In this document: piece after piece, positions 37,196 through 47,229 of the stretch
How positions within the stretch are numbered: position 1 is the stretch's first letter
How the letters are laid out: every line of letters starts with the position of its first letter
Assembly (NCBI GenBank): GCA_034387635.1
Contig: JAOANU010000005.1
Location: forward strand, 1,488,001 to 1,552,000
Length of the DNA: 64,000 nucleotides
Source of the DNA: Rhodosporidiobolus odoratus
Taxonomy: Eukaryota > Basidiomycota > Microbotryomycetes > Sporidiobolales > Sporidiobolaceae
Direction: 5' to 3'
Notes under the pieces: generated by a model
What the model was told of the DNA's origin: nothing
Database searches by the model: none
What the model saw: the letters and a program-made list of their open reading frames with translations, nothing else
Made by a program: the position numbers and the translations under genes

Positions 37196-38344
37196 ATGAC
37201 CTTTAACCCCGCAGTTCCCGCCAAGGTCGACACTATCTACCTCGTCCTTGCTATACTGTATTTCATCTGCAGCGGTCTCGAAGCCTTCGGGTTCTTCGCT
37301 GCCTGGAGGTCGTCCATCAAACTAGTCCGGAGCTACTTCTGGGCGTCAGCCTCGATCGCCTTGATCGTCACGGCGGGGGAGCTCATGAGGACTGTCGTGA
37401 GTCACCGTTCGAGCTCTAGATCTGAGCAGAGATTGCAGACGCCGACTTACGTTTGGTTACTCTGCAGGTCCACTTTTCCGACAAGTCCGCCATCATCGAC
37501 GCGTGCAAGAAGTCCTTCACCGAGGATGTAGCCAACGGCAACTACACCCAGTCTGCCGTTGACGCTGCCTGCTCAGACAACTGGCGCAGCCAGTCCTACG
37601 TTAGTCTAACCTTGTGATCTATTTGCAGGCTTTCCGCTTATTCTTTGTCCGTACGTGTTACAGGTCGATATCGGTCTCCTCCTCTTCTCCTTCTTTGTCT
37701 CCTTTTTCTTCGCTTCCCTCGCCGCCAGCTACCTTCACCAACTCCAAAACGTAACTCAATCCCACATTCCATGCCATGTGCTTTCCAACTTCCTACTGAC
37801 TTGGCCTTCCCCTCTCCCTCACACTGCACTCTTTACTCTCCGTCCTCTGTCTAAATTCCCACCTCTGCAGCCCCACCTTCTGCGGACCCAAGCCCCCCCT
37901 CAAAACGCCGCCGCCTCGAACCAATACGCCTACCCTCTCCAACCCTATGGCCCCACCGGCGCCCCCATGTACCCTCACGTAGCACCCTACGGAGTAGGAC
38001 CTCCTCCACCTGGCTACGGACCTGGAACAAGTCTGCCGGGGTATGATAACCCGTATGGGACGCAAGTCAGCGATGACAAGAGTCCTGGAGCTGGAGCTGG
38101 AGGAGGAGGAGTTTATCCTGCGCCGGCGAGTAACCCGTTTGAGGACTCGGTACAACACCTTCCTCAGCATCAGCAACAGCAACAGCAACATACGCTACAG
38201 AGACGAGAAGGTGAAGCGGCTGAGGAGTTTGAGTTGAGGCAGCATGAGTATGATCTTGAACAGGAGAGGAGAAGGGGGATGGGGATGGGGGAGTCGACTG
38301 AGACGGTTACCCTTGGGGGTAGGGGGGGCGAGGGGAGGGTCTAG
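37196..38344 (+). CDS. Small membrane protein with three spans and a long Pro/Gln-rich tail
   Basis: Four exons (37196-37396, 37468-37599, 37664-37750 and 37871-38344) join in phase 0 and give 297 residues. Membrane segments are at about residues 12-37 (TIYLVLAILYFICSGLEAFG), 46-68 (ASASIALIVTAGELM) and 112-137 (GLLLFSFFVSFFFASLAASY). The loop between the second and third carries two Cys (DACKKS, DAACSD). The tail is rich in Pro, Gly, Tyr and Gln (YPLQPYGPTG, PPPPGYGPG, a run of Gln near 38166) and ends in charged, heptad-like sequence. The architecture resembles fungal plasma-membrane proteins of the MARVEL/tetraspan kind with cytosolic PY-type tails, but I cannot name the family. The start ATG follows a good acceptor (about 37180) and directly precedes the first span. 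Confidence 0.65.
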
Positions 38345-38652
38345 GTACGAGCTAGGAGGTAGGAGAAGGGAGATAGGCTTGTCGCATAAGGGGAGGCGAG
38401 GCGGGAGGAGGAGACGGACAATCTCGTTGTAGCATTTTTTTTTTTCGTTTCGTTGTGTCCAGCTTTTGTGCCGATTGTGCTATCTGATCTTTGCCTGTGC
38501 CGATCTAGTTCAAGTCTATGCACTGGCTTTGCACCGCTTGTAGGCTTTCCAGCGGGGAAGCAGCCAAAGAAACACCGAATCGGCAGCCCTCGGCGGGACG
38601 GGCCGTTCGACCGCTTGCTGTCTCGAAGCTGATGTGTGAGAAAGCGACTCAC
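38345..38652. other. 3' flank of the membrane protein gene
   Basis: Contains a run of about ten T near 38435 and G/A-rich sequence. Homology to the 14298 gene begins at 38653 on the other strand and does not extend into this stretch in any way I can see. Confidence 0.4.
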
Positions 38653-40084
38653 GTCCCGCAGCACTAGCATCGCAAACGACTTGATGAATGTCGGAGAAGC
38701 TCGAGAGGTATTCCACGCAGGACGAGTCCCTGAGTACGCAGGCATGTCAGCCGACCGGCGTGGACCCGATACAAGAATACGAGGGGCGATGCTTACCAGT
38801 CGGCGCTGTAAAAAATAACAAGACGGTGAAGAGCAAAAGAAGCACACGTTCAATGAAAGCCGGGTACTCTCGAGCAAGTGGCTGGCAAACGCACCCTCGT
38901 ATTTCTCCACAACTGAAGGCCAAGCTATGTTTATCTACAGTATGAAGGGAGGCGGGTGGGTATTGAAAAGGGAAGGGAAAACGAAAGCGAGTTTTGTTTT
39001 TCTGTGTGAATCAGGTTCAACTACCATTCCTCACTTCCCTCAACCTTCCCGAGGTGAGCGCTTACTTGGGAGGGCAGCGCTAGCTTCTCAGGCTCGGAAG
39101 ATGTTCGTCCAGTGAGGATAATCCTGTAGACGGGGAAGCAAGTTTTACCAACAAGTCAGCGTTGCTTCGATGGAAGCAATCGTGACCAGCTCGGTGCGAG
39201 GGATAGCCAAGTGTGACCCGCCGGCCTTGTAGCACGACTGGTACTAAGTCTCCTTCTCCCCTGGCTGGCAGCAGAGCAGGGAAAGGGACCCACTTGATGC
39301 TTCCACTCGACTTCGATCAAACACTCAACTTCTCGAGTTCTGCTCGTAGCCCTGCAGGAGCGACTCGAGTAAGCACCTTAAGTTCTCGTTATGCCCCCTG
39401 AAGTGAGCCCGAGAACGTACGTAGCGAGCGCAGCAAGGTGTAGTGAAGTGGCGGAATCGAGCAGTGGGGCGCGACCTCCACCTTTCCCGCCGCTCGTCGA
39501 CGTGCCTGTCGAAGCAAACCGGTTTCCCAGGTTAGCTCCTCTTTCTTCAGGCGTGCGACGAGCGTGCTAACCGCTCTCCCGTTGTACACCCGACCTGTAA
39601 CGCTTACTCCTCGCAAGCTCGTCGAAAGCGACCCACGGTCCTTGCGAGGAGAGGGGGAGCTGGGCTTACCAGAACGCCTCGGTGTCCTTGTCTGCGATCC
39701 AAACATTCAGCAAGCGTCAGCCTCGAACTCCCCACTAGGCAAGACAGAAAAACGGCTCACAATGTTGGTGTGGTGAACCTTCACATACTGCTTGTTCACC
39801 GGGATCGTCGGGGCGGCATCATCAGTAGTAGATGGAGTAGCTGTCGTCGTCGTGAAGGCGGGTGACGAGGCGGAAGTGGAAGAGACAGAGGCGGAGTTGG
39901 AAGCAGGTGAAGTAGTCGATAGGGGTCGAGTTGTCGCAACAAGAAGGACGGGGTCGCCGGACGTGGTGGCGCTAATCTCGAGACTCAACGAGATGGGCAG
40001 AGGTATCTCTGTAGAAATGGCCTGAACGCTGCTGAGTGTGAAAAGTGCGCCGAGAACAGCGACGGCGGTGGGGAAGCGAGCCGT
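38653..40084 (-). pseudogene. Broken inverted copy of the secreted Ser/Thr-rich protein gene at 14298
   Basis: Reading the minus strand from 40084, the sequence follows exons 1-4 of the 14298 gene closely. The Ser/Thr segment, the exon beginning ACAAGGACACCGAGG (39670-39691), the 9-nt exon CGCCGACTG (38797-38805) and the DSSCVEYLSSFSDIHQVVCD exon ending at 38653 are all present. Disabling changes are visible: the start ATG is ACG, and exon 1 (39761-40084) is one base shorter at its 3' end, which shifts the frame into exon 2. The intron before the 9-nt exon is 864 nt instead of 90 nt. Similarity stops after exon 4, so the stalk and coiled-coil part is missing. Similarity continues for some 60 bases upstream of the lost start. 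I therefore read a partial, decayed duplication; expression from another start cannot be excluded. Confidence 0.75.
38850..39650. repeat. About 0.77-kb insertion within the pseudogene's second intron
   Basis: Compared with the 90-nt intron in the intact gene, this copy carries roughly 770 extra bases. At the 39.6-kb edge there is an 11-bp inverted repeat: CTCCTCGCAAG at 39607-39617 and CTTGCGAGGAG at 39641-39651. I found no long open frame of known type and no clear target-site duplication. Its nature is unknown; a non-autonomous mobile element is possible. The limits are approximate. Confidence 0.4.
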
Positions 40085-40274
40085 TCAAGGCAGGATGGGG
40101 TGAACGAGCGTGGGTAATGTGAGAACAACGAGCGTATGTGTATGAGTTGGCTGGCTACTGTAATAGAGTGACGGTCAATTTTTTGTTTTCGTCTCAGACT
40201 CGCGTACATACATAAATTCGTGCTCCTCACGGTGCTCCTCACGTCGACTGATTCCCCACGCACAACCAGCCAGA

Positions 40275-42282
40275 ATGTCGTCGATTGACTCCTATCAGAC
40301 TCCGTACGCCCTACTCGTACTGCTCATCTGCTTGCTCCATTCGAGCTGACCCTGGCTCTCATCTCCATTCCTCTCAACCTCGATCAACTCGCCTGATGCA
40401 CCCGACTCCGTCGTCTGCAATTCGAATCTGATGCACGCGGACCACACGTAACAGCCTCTCCTCTCGCTATGCGTCAAAGGAGATGAGCAAGCTCTTCTCG
40501 TCGTCGGTACGCTACTGGACCTTCCTGCTATCCCAATCTCTTGTGTGCGTGAGGCTGTCTAGCTGACCATGTTCAATTGTTGTAGACTCGCTTCGGCACC
40601 TGGCGCAAGCTCTGGCTCAGCCTTGCGACCGCTGAGAAGCAGCTTGGCCTCAACATCCCGGATGAAGCCCTCGAGCAGATGAAGGCTAACCTCGTGCGTT
40701 TTCCTCGGCGACGCCGCCTTTCTCCCTCGATGCGAGTATATCACGAGATGCAAAGCTGACCTCCGCTGTGCTGTAGGACCTGGACGATGCTCAAATGGCT
40801 GAGGCCGCCGTCGAGGAGAAGAAGCGCCGTCACGACGTTATGGCTCACGTTCACGTCTTCGGTCTCCACGCCCCTGCCGCTGCCGGTATCATCCACCTCG
40901 GCGCTACCTCTTGCTACGTTACCGACAACGCCGACCTCATCTTCCTCCGGGACGCCTGCGACATTATCCTTCCCAAGCTCGCCGTCGTCATTGAGCGTCT
41001 CTCTCGCTTTGCTGAGCAGTACAAGGACCTCCCTACTCTCGGATGGACTCACTTCCAGCCGGCTCAGCTCACCACTGTCGGCAAGCGCGCTACCCTCTGG
41101 ATCCAGGTCCGTCTTTCTCTTCCTTCTTGACCGCCTCCCGCCAGTCCACTGACCGTATTGCGAACTTTGCATCTGCAGGAACTTCTCTGGGACCTTCGCA
41201 ACATCCAGCGTGCTCGTGATGACATCGGTTTCCGTGGTGTCAAGGGTACTACCGGTACTCAGGCCTCTTTCCTCGCTCTTTTCGAGGGCGACCACGACAA
41301 GGCGAGTCTGCTTCGAATCTTCAAGATCCGCTGCTCATGCTTACAGCTCCCACCCACAGGTTGAAGAGCTCGACCGCCTCGTCACCGAGCTTTCTGGCTT
41401 CAAGCACGCCTACCCCGTCACTGGGCAGACCTACTCCCGCAAGATCGACATTGATGTCCTCGGCCCGCTTGCCTCGCTCGGCGCGACCGCGCACAAGATC
41501 GCAACCGACATCCGGCTCCTTGCCAACTTGAAGGAAGTCGAAGAGCCTTTCGAGAAGGACCAGATCGGTTCCTCCGCGATGGCTTACAAGCGCAACCCTA
41601 TGCGATCGGAGCGTATCTGCTCCCTCGCTCGTCATCTCATGGTCATTCAGCAGAACGCCCTCATGACTGCCTCAGTTCAGTGGTTCGAGCGCACTCTCGA
41701 CGACTCGTACATTCCCCTCATTTGTGTCCTTCACCACACGCAGGCTTACCGGTCTCCTTGCGCAGTGCCAACCGTCGTGTCACCATCCCCGAAGCTTTCC
41801 TTACCGCCGACATCATCCTCACCACCCTGCAAAACGTCACTGAAGGGCTCGTCGTCTACCCCGCCATCATTGCCCGCCGCGTCCGACAGGAGCTCCCCTT
41901 CATGGCTACCGAGGTGAGCTACATCGGCCCACTTCCATACCGACTCTCCTGACCCGTGTTCTTCGCGCAGAACATCATCATGGCTATCGTCAAGAAGGGC
42001 GGCGACCGCCAAGTCTGCCACGAAAAGATCCGGGTCTTGTCGCACGAAGCCGGTGCCGTCGTCAAGCAAGAAGGTGGCGAAAACGACCTGATTGAGCGTG
42101 TCCGCAAGGACTCGTTCTTTGAGCCCATTTGGGCCGACTTGGACAAGCTTCTCGACCCGAGCACGTTTGTCGGCCGCGCTCCGGAGCAGACGGTCAAGTT
42201 TATCAAGGAACACGTTCAGCCGGCTATTGCCCCGTATAGGCAACAGGTTGAGGGTGCCGTCGCGGCGGAGTTGTCGGTCTAG
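40275..42282 (+). CDS. ADE13: Adenylosuccinate lyase
   Basis: Catalyses two steps of purine synthesis: release of fumarate from SAICAR and from adenylosuccinate. The reconstructed start is [20 protein letters not shown], then [20 protein letters not shown]. The conserved core has [69 protein letters not shown] and the fumarate-lyase signature [15 protein letters not shown]. After the last introns it continues [20 protein letters not shown] and [20 protein letters not shown], ending [12 protein letters not shown]. There are about seven short introns, with phase kept throughout. Size and motif order are normal for the eukaryotic enzyme (about 480 residues), and I see nothing missing. Start ATG at 40275, stop at 42280-42282. 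Confidence 0.95.
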
Positions 42283-42572
42283 AGGAAGGAAGCACGGTTG
42301 TTCGTCGGCGAAAGTCAGGTGATAGACGGGCTTCGGGTAACTTTTCCATGCTTTCGGATCCTTTGTGTCATTTTTGTAACACTGCAGAAGACGGGAACAC
42401 CAGCGTTCGGCCGCGATGAGAGGGGAGGGGAGGTTGTTCGTTCCAATGGCCGCCTCCTTGCTGGAGTTTTCGCTTTCGCCATTTTCTCTCTTTCTTCCCC
42501 TATCCCTGCGGCTGCTTACCTGCTTGACCTCCTCAGCTGCGAGACCTGCGCTATCCTGCGCTCGAAGCTATA

Positions 42573-43278
42573 ATGTCTACTTGGCAAACCTTCTTCGACC
42601 TGCGCCGGCGCTCGCCTCGTCCTGTCGACCTCGTCCGGCTGGTTTGCCGATGCCTGCTAGACTACCCGAGTGATGTCACGTCGAGCAACCTCCGGCCCCT
42701 AGTACGATACTTCCGAAGCACTTGCTCGACACCGTTTGCGCTCTGGAAGGCTATGTTCAACGAGTGGAAAAGGGGAAAGCTCACGCTGACGGGAAGCAAG
42801 ATGGAGCTGAGGGATGAGGAGCGCCGGCGTCAGGTGGTCAGTCTGAGGCCGGGACTGTGGAGGGCAACGCTGGTCAACCCGCAACTCTCGACTATGGTGG
42901 ACTTGATGAGGATCTGCGGGTACTCAAGGTACATTGCCTCTCCCTCCTCAATTCCTTGCCGCGAGCTCACCGTCGTATGCACGCAGAGCCCACACTGCCA
43001 AGTACAGGGGCAGCCCGTGCTACCTGCACCACAATTTTCGCCGCGCGCTACCTTCGCCATCGGCCGTGTCCACTGCTCCAGGCGTACCATCCACTCCCTC
43101 GCGTCCCGCTCCTCATGTGCCCACGAGACGTCTGCATGGGTACGCCAGGTTTTCTGACTCGGTGCTAGACGGGCGACTGAAGCCGCGCTTGCAGACTCTT
43201 TCGAAGCGTTTTCCGCCAACCCGCCTCACCGCCTTAACTCAGACTCCGCTCGGATTCAGCGCCTCTCGAGAGGCCTAG
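42573..43278 (+). CDS. Hypothetical protein, shorter paralogue of the gene at 47230
   Basis: Two exons (42573-42928 and 42987-43278) give 215 residues. The central part, RLVCRCLLDYPSDVTSSNL, then STPFALWKAMFNEWKRGKL and ICGYSR, lines up over about 95 residues with the product of the 47230 gene (RSVCRQLRTFPLETSWEEL, STPFALWMRLFEEWKSGKL, VSGLSN). This copy lacks the first 110 or so residues of the longer paralogue and has a different Ser/Pro/Arg-rich C-terminus. I know no family with this pattern; it is probably lineage-restricted. The shared TPFALW-(6)-EW-GKL core is the best handle for searches. Start chosen as the first ATG of the open frame, 290 bases after ADE13. Confidence 0.6.
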
Positions 43279-43980
43279 GGCAGCACAACCGGAGCTTGAA
43301 TGTACAGCTCTATGAACGATCTAGCGCGGAAGCTAAGGTTTCTTCCTGAACTGCACGCCGGATTCGGCGATCCGTGGCGCAATACCTTTACGCGCGCGAC
43401 AGGCTGAGGCTTACCTGCACCCACGGGCAGGATCATCGTCGACTGCTACAAGCCATAGTTACAGAGCTGATCACGCACGAGAATGCGACAAAAACAGGCG
43501 GTGCCGGGTAACGGCCAGGTCCAATGTCGTCTTGTCTCGCCCGAGATTGCCAATTTGAACGTGTTGTAATTGCAGCTAGACTAGATTACAATTGCTGCTT
43601 TGCTACAGTCGCAATTGCAGCCTTGCGAAGACTGCACCTGTCGTCTTTGAGAGCGTGAGCTGTCCCGTCGCTCTCCGTCAGCTAGCTGCGACGTCCACGC
43701 GGCTACAATGCCTCGGAACTGCACGTCTCATCTGTGCAATATACAGGGTGCACACCCAGTCCACCCGTTTCGCGAAGCGTCCGTGGCAGGTGGTGGGTGA
43801 TCTTCTCTTCGCTGCCTGACCTTTACCAAGCTGACACCCGTCGCGCCAACCGCAGGCTTAGCACCCCCGACTAAAGCTGCAACGACACGATCCCGCAGCA
43901 AGTCTCCCGCCGTCGCTCCTCCTCCGCCTCCGCTAGATCGCCCGTGTGCTAATCTTCTTTTTCTTCCCTATATCTCCGAC
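43279..43980. other. Intergenic region, no gene recognised
   Basis: About 700 bases with several short inverted AATTGCAG/CTGCAATT-type words near 43565-43620. A similar word (caattgcag) recurs near 46984. No coding frame with support and no RNA gene was seen. Confidence 0.4.
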
Positions 43981-43981
43981 A

Positions 43982-44487
43982 GTGCTAGCGACTTCGGCGG
44001 CCGGAAGAAGCGACCCCTTCCCTTCTACCGAGTCTTCCACAGCCGCCATTTCAACAGCGACTTTCCCGGCAAGATCCCCGCCAAATCTTTCCACTTCTCA
44101 TCTCGTTCGGTACCGTTTACGCAGGACAAGAAAAACAAGCGGTCCGACATGTCCTACCGCGCGATCCTGCGTGGGATGAAGGAGCTGTTCTCGCGGGTTG
44201 TGCTCGACGTTCAGGAGAAGGAGGCCGGACGTGCTGGTGCCGATGTAGTTGCCTTGAGGAAAAAGAATGATGACCTGGAGGCCAAGGTGGCGGCATTGGA
44301 GGCTCAGCTCAATGGTGCAAGTATGTCACCGGAGCCTGCTGCTGGGGCTGCGGGGACAGCCAAGGGTAAGGGGAAACAGCGTGAGCGGGATGCGGGGGAA
44401 GACCATTCCTCTGCTGAAGAACAAGACCAGCCTTCTTCCGACGAGGGGAGCGATGCGGAGCCAGGGACCGACGACGATCTCGACTAG
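43982..44487 (+). CDS. Small charged coiled-coil protein, start unresolved
   Basis: An open frame begins after a good acceptor (ctccgacag, ending about 43981) and reads ASDFGGRKKRPLPFYRVFHS, then SFHFSSRSVPFTQDKKN and MSYRAILRGMKELFSRVVLD. A heptad-like helix follows (about 44200-44310, VALRKKNDDLEAKVAALEAQ). The acidic Ser/Glu/Asp tail ends DDDLD at 44487. The frame has good codon use for at least 165 residues. The first exon and start codon are not clear: an upstream Arg/Ser-rich exon can be joined but meets a stop without an ATG. If translation starts at the internal ATG at 44149, the product is 112 residues. No family is recognised. Confidence 0.4.
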
Positions 44488-44989
44488 GTAGCCATCCAAC
44501 TGACCAACGAGTTTGTCCATCGTGACTCTGTATTGGCTTCCAATGCAAGAGTTTTTTCTCCCTCCTCTGTTCGGGTCTGCGGCTTTCATGTCGCCGCAGA
44601 CTTGCTGTCTCGAGACTAGTCCTGGCGCATCCATGGTGTCCTGCGCTCTCCAGGTTGTCTCGACTTGGTCATCACAGGCCCGTGAGAACAGCGACGGATG
44701 AACCCGGAGAAGGCTTTACCCGAGGTAGAAAGGGGGACGGGAATGGCTACTGGGCTACAAGAGGGCTACAGTAGGCGAACTTGGGACCAAGTACAGCAGT
44801 GAGAAGCTGCAAAACAGCTGGATTGAGTTGCGCAGTCAGCCGAGAGTGACCTCCTCTTTCTTCTTTCCTTCTTTCTGCTCACTTAATTTGCTCTCTTATG
44901 TTAGGAAGCACGTTGGTGAACACCAGAGTCAGTCTTGTTCCCCTTCCCCACCATTCCAACCTCCTAGACCCCAGCCCTCTCTCTGCCTC

Positions 44990-45185
44990 AACCCCCTTCT
45001 ACCTCGGTGCTTCTGCTCAGAGCGGGTGTGGCGCCACCGCTTCTCGGACCATCACTCTGCGGAGGGCTGAGAATACGGAGCGTAACAGCCCCTGGGTATG
45101 AGCGACGAGGACTACAGGGGGTGGGTTGACTGCTGAGATAGCGGAGAGAAAGGAGGGAGGGAGGGCAAGGTGAGGGGAGTTAGGG
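44990..45185. repeat. Direct repeat, copy 1
   Basis: The core (45012-45091) matches 45482-45561 at about 75 of 80 positions by eye, including CTCAGAGCGGGTGTG and CTGCGGAGGGC. Weaker similarity extends on both sides: CCTCAACCCCCTT before the core and GTTGACTGC plus AGGAGG-type sequence after it. Copies are in the same orientation, 470 bases apart. Confidence 0.7.
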
Positions 45186-45456
45186 TAATGAAGAGGCGGA
45201 GGAAAGCTATGATGGGGTGGCGAGCATCACAGGTGAGCCCTGACCTATGCTTTCACCCTTTCCTTGCCTTCCTGTCCCTCGTCACCGTCGCCGTTGTGCT
45301 GACCTTGACCTTCTCATTTCGGTCCCCTTCTTGTCTCTGGCGGAAGCTGCTCACCATAGCCGATAGTGACAGGTCACGGACTGATGGCTTTGACGTACGT
45401 CTGTGACTCCCTTCCCTGCCCCTCCGACCCATCCTTCCCAACCCCCATCTCTCTCA

Positions 45457-45655
45457 CCTCAACCCCCTCTTCCTCGGCGTGTCTGCTCAGAGCGGGTGTG
45501 ACACCACCGCTTCTCGGACCATAACTCTGCGGAGGGCCGAGAATACGGAGTGTAACAGCCCATGAGCAGAAGTGACCGGAGGTATGGAGGGTGTGTTGAC
45601 TGCGGGGAGCTGAGTTGGAAAGGAGGAGGAAGGATTGGGGCAGGCTAGGGGGGTT
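45457..45655. repeat. Direct repeat, copy 2
   Basis: Partner of the copy at 44990-45185; core 45482-45561. It lies next to the SWIM-like ORF (45831-46994, minus), which raises the possibility of terminal or subterminal repeats of a decayed element. No third copy was noticed in the window. Confidence 0.7.
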
Positions 45656-45830
45656 GCTGAAGGGGTGACAGGAGGAAAGAGATAGATATTAAAGGTAGGA
45701 GGTAGGGTAGAGATACTATCGAGTGTGTGTCCAACCATTGTCTGCCTTGTATCGTCTTCCTTTCTTCCTTCTTCTGGTCAAGACTTGCGACCACCTTCTG
45801 CTTTCCTAATAAGCGGACTAGCATGTGCTT

Positions 45831-46994
45831 TTACCACACACAGGACACTAAGTCAATACTTTTCATCGGGAATGTTAGGCTACAACTTGAGGACAACGGG
45901 AGTTTTGACCCAAGGCTAGATCCGGACCGGCAACCGCTGGCGCAGAGGAAGCCTAGACGGTGATCCAGATGAACCACACATCGCTTGCCTGAGTCGAGAG
46001 CGCCGAGGTTCTGGAGAACCGAGAACGAGGCGAGATAAGGCGGAGCGAGGGAGAAGGGAAGGGCTGTCGGAACGGGATCAAGGTCGGAAAGGACGGCGGC
46101 ATTGGTGAAGACGGATGGTACAAGGTCGTAGACATTGGTGTGTATGCAGGCGCCATCAGTAGGGCAGTCGCAAGTAGTTTCGTCATCAAGAACGGAAAGG
46201 TGGTGGAAGCGACGCTGCAGAAAAAGCCCTGTCAGCGAACTTCCAGTTGAGAGAGTAAAACAACGTACAGTTGGTCGGCTCTTCTGCATGTCCCAGCCTT
46301 GTACAACCCAAACTGCTCGCCCTACGCGCCGGAGGAGGACCTGCCCGAATTCTGCCGCCCACGAGTATTCTTCCCACGGTTCCGCTTCATCATCATCAAC
46401 GTCCTCCTCCTCGCTGTCGCTGATGTCTGGATTCTCTCCGTCGTCACTGGCGTCCCTTTGCGCCAGACCGGAAGCGGGAAGCGGATCGGCGAGGTCAAAA
46501 TCCTGCTGATCCATCCCGCCGAGGCTATCTACGTCGACGCCCGCGTTCGGGGAAGGCGGCGCGGGGTCGCCATTCGGAGCCTCGTCCGCCTGCACGGATG
46601 CGACGTCGCTTTGTGAGGGTGCGAGAGAAAGGGAATCGAGGGAAGGAGGAGCTGGCGCGGGGACGAGCGCTCGCCCACCGCGACGTAGATTGGCGAGGGA
46701 GGCTGCTGGGACGTTATGTGAAGGGTTCAAGGGTGGCTCGGAGGCATTCGACGCAGTACTGAGGCGGGAGGAGTGCTGGCTAGCATTACCGCTGAGTGAG
46801 GAGGCGGTGGAGCTAGATGGGGAAGCATAGCGCCGGCGTTGATGAGGGCGAGACGACGTTGTAGAGCTGTCTTCAGACGTGTCAGACGACATCGGACGAG
46901 GCGTGGGCGATGCGGTAGAAAGAGCGAGAGCGGGCTGAGAAGGGAGCGACGTCGGGCGGCAAGCGCCGCCGTTCGAGGACAACAATTGCAGCAT
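45831..46994 (-). CDS. Acidic, Ser-rich protein with a SWIM-like zinc finger; possible element remnant
   Basis: The frame opens at ATG 46994 (a second ATG lies at 46892). It runs through a Ser/Thr/Pro-rich segment and an acidic stretch (SDSEEEDVDDDEAEPWEEY), then WAAEFGQVLLRRVGRAVWVV. A likely 51-nt intron (about 46217-46267, gtacgt to tgcag) removes in-frame sequence and joins SRPT to RRFHHLSVLDDE. Then TTCDCPTDGACIHTNVYDLV carries the CxC...CxH arrangement of SWIM zinc fingers. The frame ends SCVW at 45831, about 95 residues past the finger; a gtaaaa-type donor at the stop suggests further exons or truncation. SWIM fingers occur in transposases and in cellular proteins. With the nearby repeats, a transposon remnant is my guess, but no transposase catalytic domain is seen. 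Confidence 0.45.
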   Translation of the reverse strand: MLQLLSSNGGACRPTSLPSQPALALSTASPTPRPMSSDTSEDSSTTSSRPHQRRRYASPSSSTASSLSGNASQHSSRLSTASNASEPPLNPSHNVPAASLANLRRGGRALVPAPAPPSLDSLSLAPSQSDVASVQADEAPNGDPAPPSPNAGVDVDSLGGMDQQDFDLADPLPASGLAQRDASDDGENPDISDSEEEDVDDDEAEPWEEYSWAAEFGQVLLRRVGRAVWVVQGWDMQKSRPTVRCFTLSTGSSLTGLFLQRRFHHLSVLDDETTCDCPTDGACIHTNVYDLVPSVFTNAAVLSDLDPVPTALPFSLAPPYLASFSVLQNLGALDSGKRCVVHLDHRLGFLCASGCRSGSSLGSKLPLSSSCSLTFPMKSIDLVSCVW

Positions 46995-47229
46995 TACAAA
47001 GGCTGCATTAGCACCCCTTCTAATCTTGCAATTTCGGGCTATGTAAGACTACATCTGGATTGGGAAGGTGACCCGGCGGTGCAGTCCGCAACGGGCGCGA
47101 GGTCGGCGAGGTCCGCCGGCCGCCACGGAGGGCTTCTCTCTCCTTTTCGCAACGTCTCCCGACGTCGCCTTCTCGCTCCATCCTCCCCTGCTCTCTTGAC
47201 AGCACGCTACGAGCCGACACACGGCTGAG

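Larger units (their letters stand above)
44488..45830. other. Accessory intergenic region with a direct repeat pair
   Basis: 1.3 kb with no convincing gene. Its main content is the two repeat copies listed separately. The stretches between them alternate between C/T-rich and G/A-rich strands. Confidence 0.5.

Noticed and set aside
39190..39260. Possible tRNA fragment (GATAGCCAAGTGTGA)
   Set aside because: D-arm-like word without a matching T arm or acceptor stem.
45831..46994. KDZ-type transposase assignment
   Set aside because: Only a SWIM-like finger is visible; no catalytic domain, terminal inverted repeats or target duplication were found.
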